From positions 22,232,586 to 22,296,585 of the forward strand of contig OX940871.1 in the NCBI GenBank assembly GCA_954871525.1: a stretch of 64,000 nt of DNA. The letters are read 5' to 3'. Source of the DNA: Parietaria judaica. Its lineage: Eukaryota; Streptophyta; Magnoliopsida; Rosales; Urticaceae. Below, piece after piece: positions 63,839-64,000 of this stretch (the first letter of the stretch is position 1; every line of letters starts with the position of its first letter). A program made the translations under genes and the position numbers. Below the pieces are notes generated by a model, which had not been told where the DNA came from, searched no databases, and worked only from the letters and a program-made list of their open reading frames with translations.

Positions 63839-63931
63839 ATGGCTTCGTTCCGAGCATTCTTGAACAGCCCCGTTGGTCCCAAAACTACTCACTTTTGGGG
63901 ACCCATTGCGAATTGGGGCTTTGTTGCTGCG
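63839..63931 (+). CDS. MPC1: Mitochondrial pyruvate carrier 1, first coding exon (truncated by window end)
   Basis: The ATG at 63839 opens MASFRAFLNSPVGPKTTHFW followed by GPIANWGFVAA, then a GT donor at 63932. This is the conserved N-terminus of plant MPC1, whose FW.P..NWG block leads into the first membrane helix. MPC1 pairs with an MPC2-type subunit in the inner mitochondrial membrane to import pyruvate. Only about 31 of roughly 110 residues are in the window; the remaining exons lie to the right. Confidence 0.88.
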
Positions 63932-64000
63932 GTACGTATATTGTTCGTCGATGATTGGTATTTAAAGTCAAACCCTTTGTTTCTTTATTGGTAGACGAAT

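Overview
This is plant nuclear DNA, most probably from a eudicot. The genes are split by many short, AT-rich GT-AG introns, the intergenic DNA is very AT-rich, and every recognisable protein is a plant-type protein: a GH1 beta-glucosidase pair with 14 coding exons each, a plant O-fucosyltransferase family protein, plant adenylate kinase, M18 aminopeptidase, NOP56 and MPC1. I do not assign a species. All exon boundaries were read by eye from splice signals and reading frame. In every complete gene the exon lengths sum to an open frame.

Region 1 (1-22981) is a tandem satellite with a monomer of about 150-175 bp, roughly 115-120 copies, already under way at base 1. Each monomer is a core of about 130 bp closed by a palindromic linker made of GCATTTCCTATRGCATTTC and its inverse. 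The array changes orientation once, at about 8990-9012, at a linker. A 2918-bp Mutator-like element (12033-14950) with a perfect 9-bp target duplication sits inside the array. It carries fragments of a class I formin and of a plastid thioredoxin m gene, plus an array of GTAAC-N4-GTTAC palindromes spaced about 20 bp apart.

Region 2 (23.0-41.5 kb) is a housekeeping block: NOP56 (+), adenylate kinase (+), M18 aspartyl aminopeptidase (-) and an O-fucosyltransferase family protein (+). A second kind of Mutator-like element (36252-37561) lies between the last two and carries an O-fucosyltransferase-like fragment. A related copy (51045-52573, 9-bp target duplication) carries a fragment of an unrecognised gene.

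Region 3 (42.3-61.0 kb) holds two tandem, same-strand GH1 beta-glucosidase genes. The first has both catalytic glutamates (E206 in TVNEP, E419 in ITENG). The second is open over all 14 exons and keeps TVNEP, but the nucleophile motif reads ITANG, so the catalytic nucleophile is an alanine. This is the most interesting protein-level observation. Their introns carry MITEs and GC-rich inserts.

Region 4 (61.0-64.0 kb) is repeat-rich intergenic DNA, then the promoter, the leader with its intron, and the first coding exon of mitochondrial pyruvate carrier 1, cut off by the window end. The genes do not form one pathway. NOP56, adenylate kinase, the aminopeptidase and MPC1 are general cell-maintenance genes, while the GH1 pair is a typical specialised-metabolism tandem duplication.
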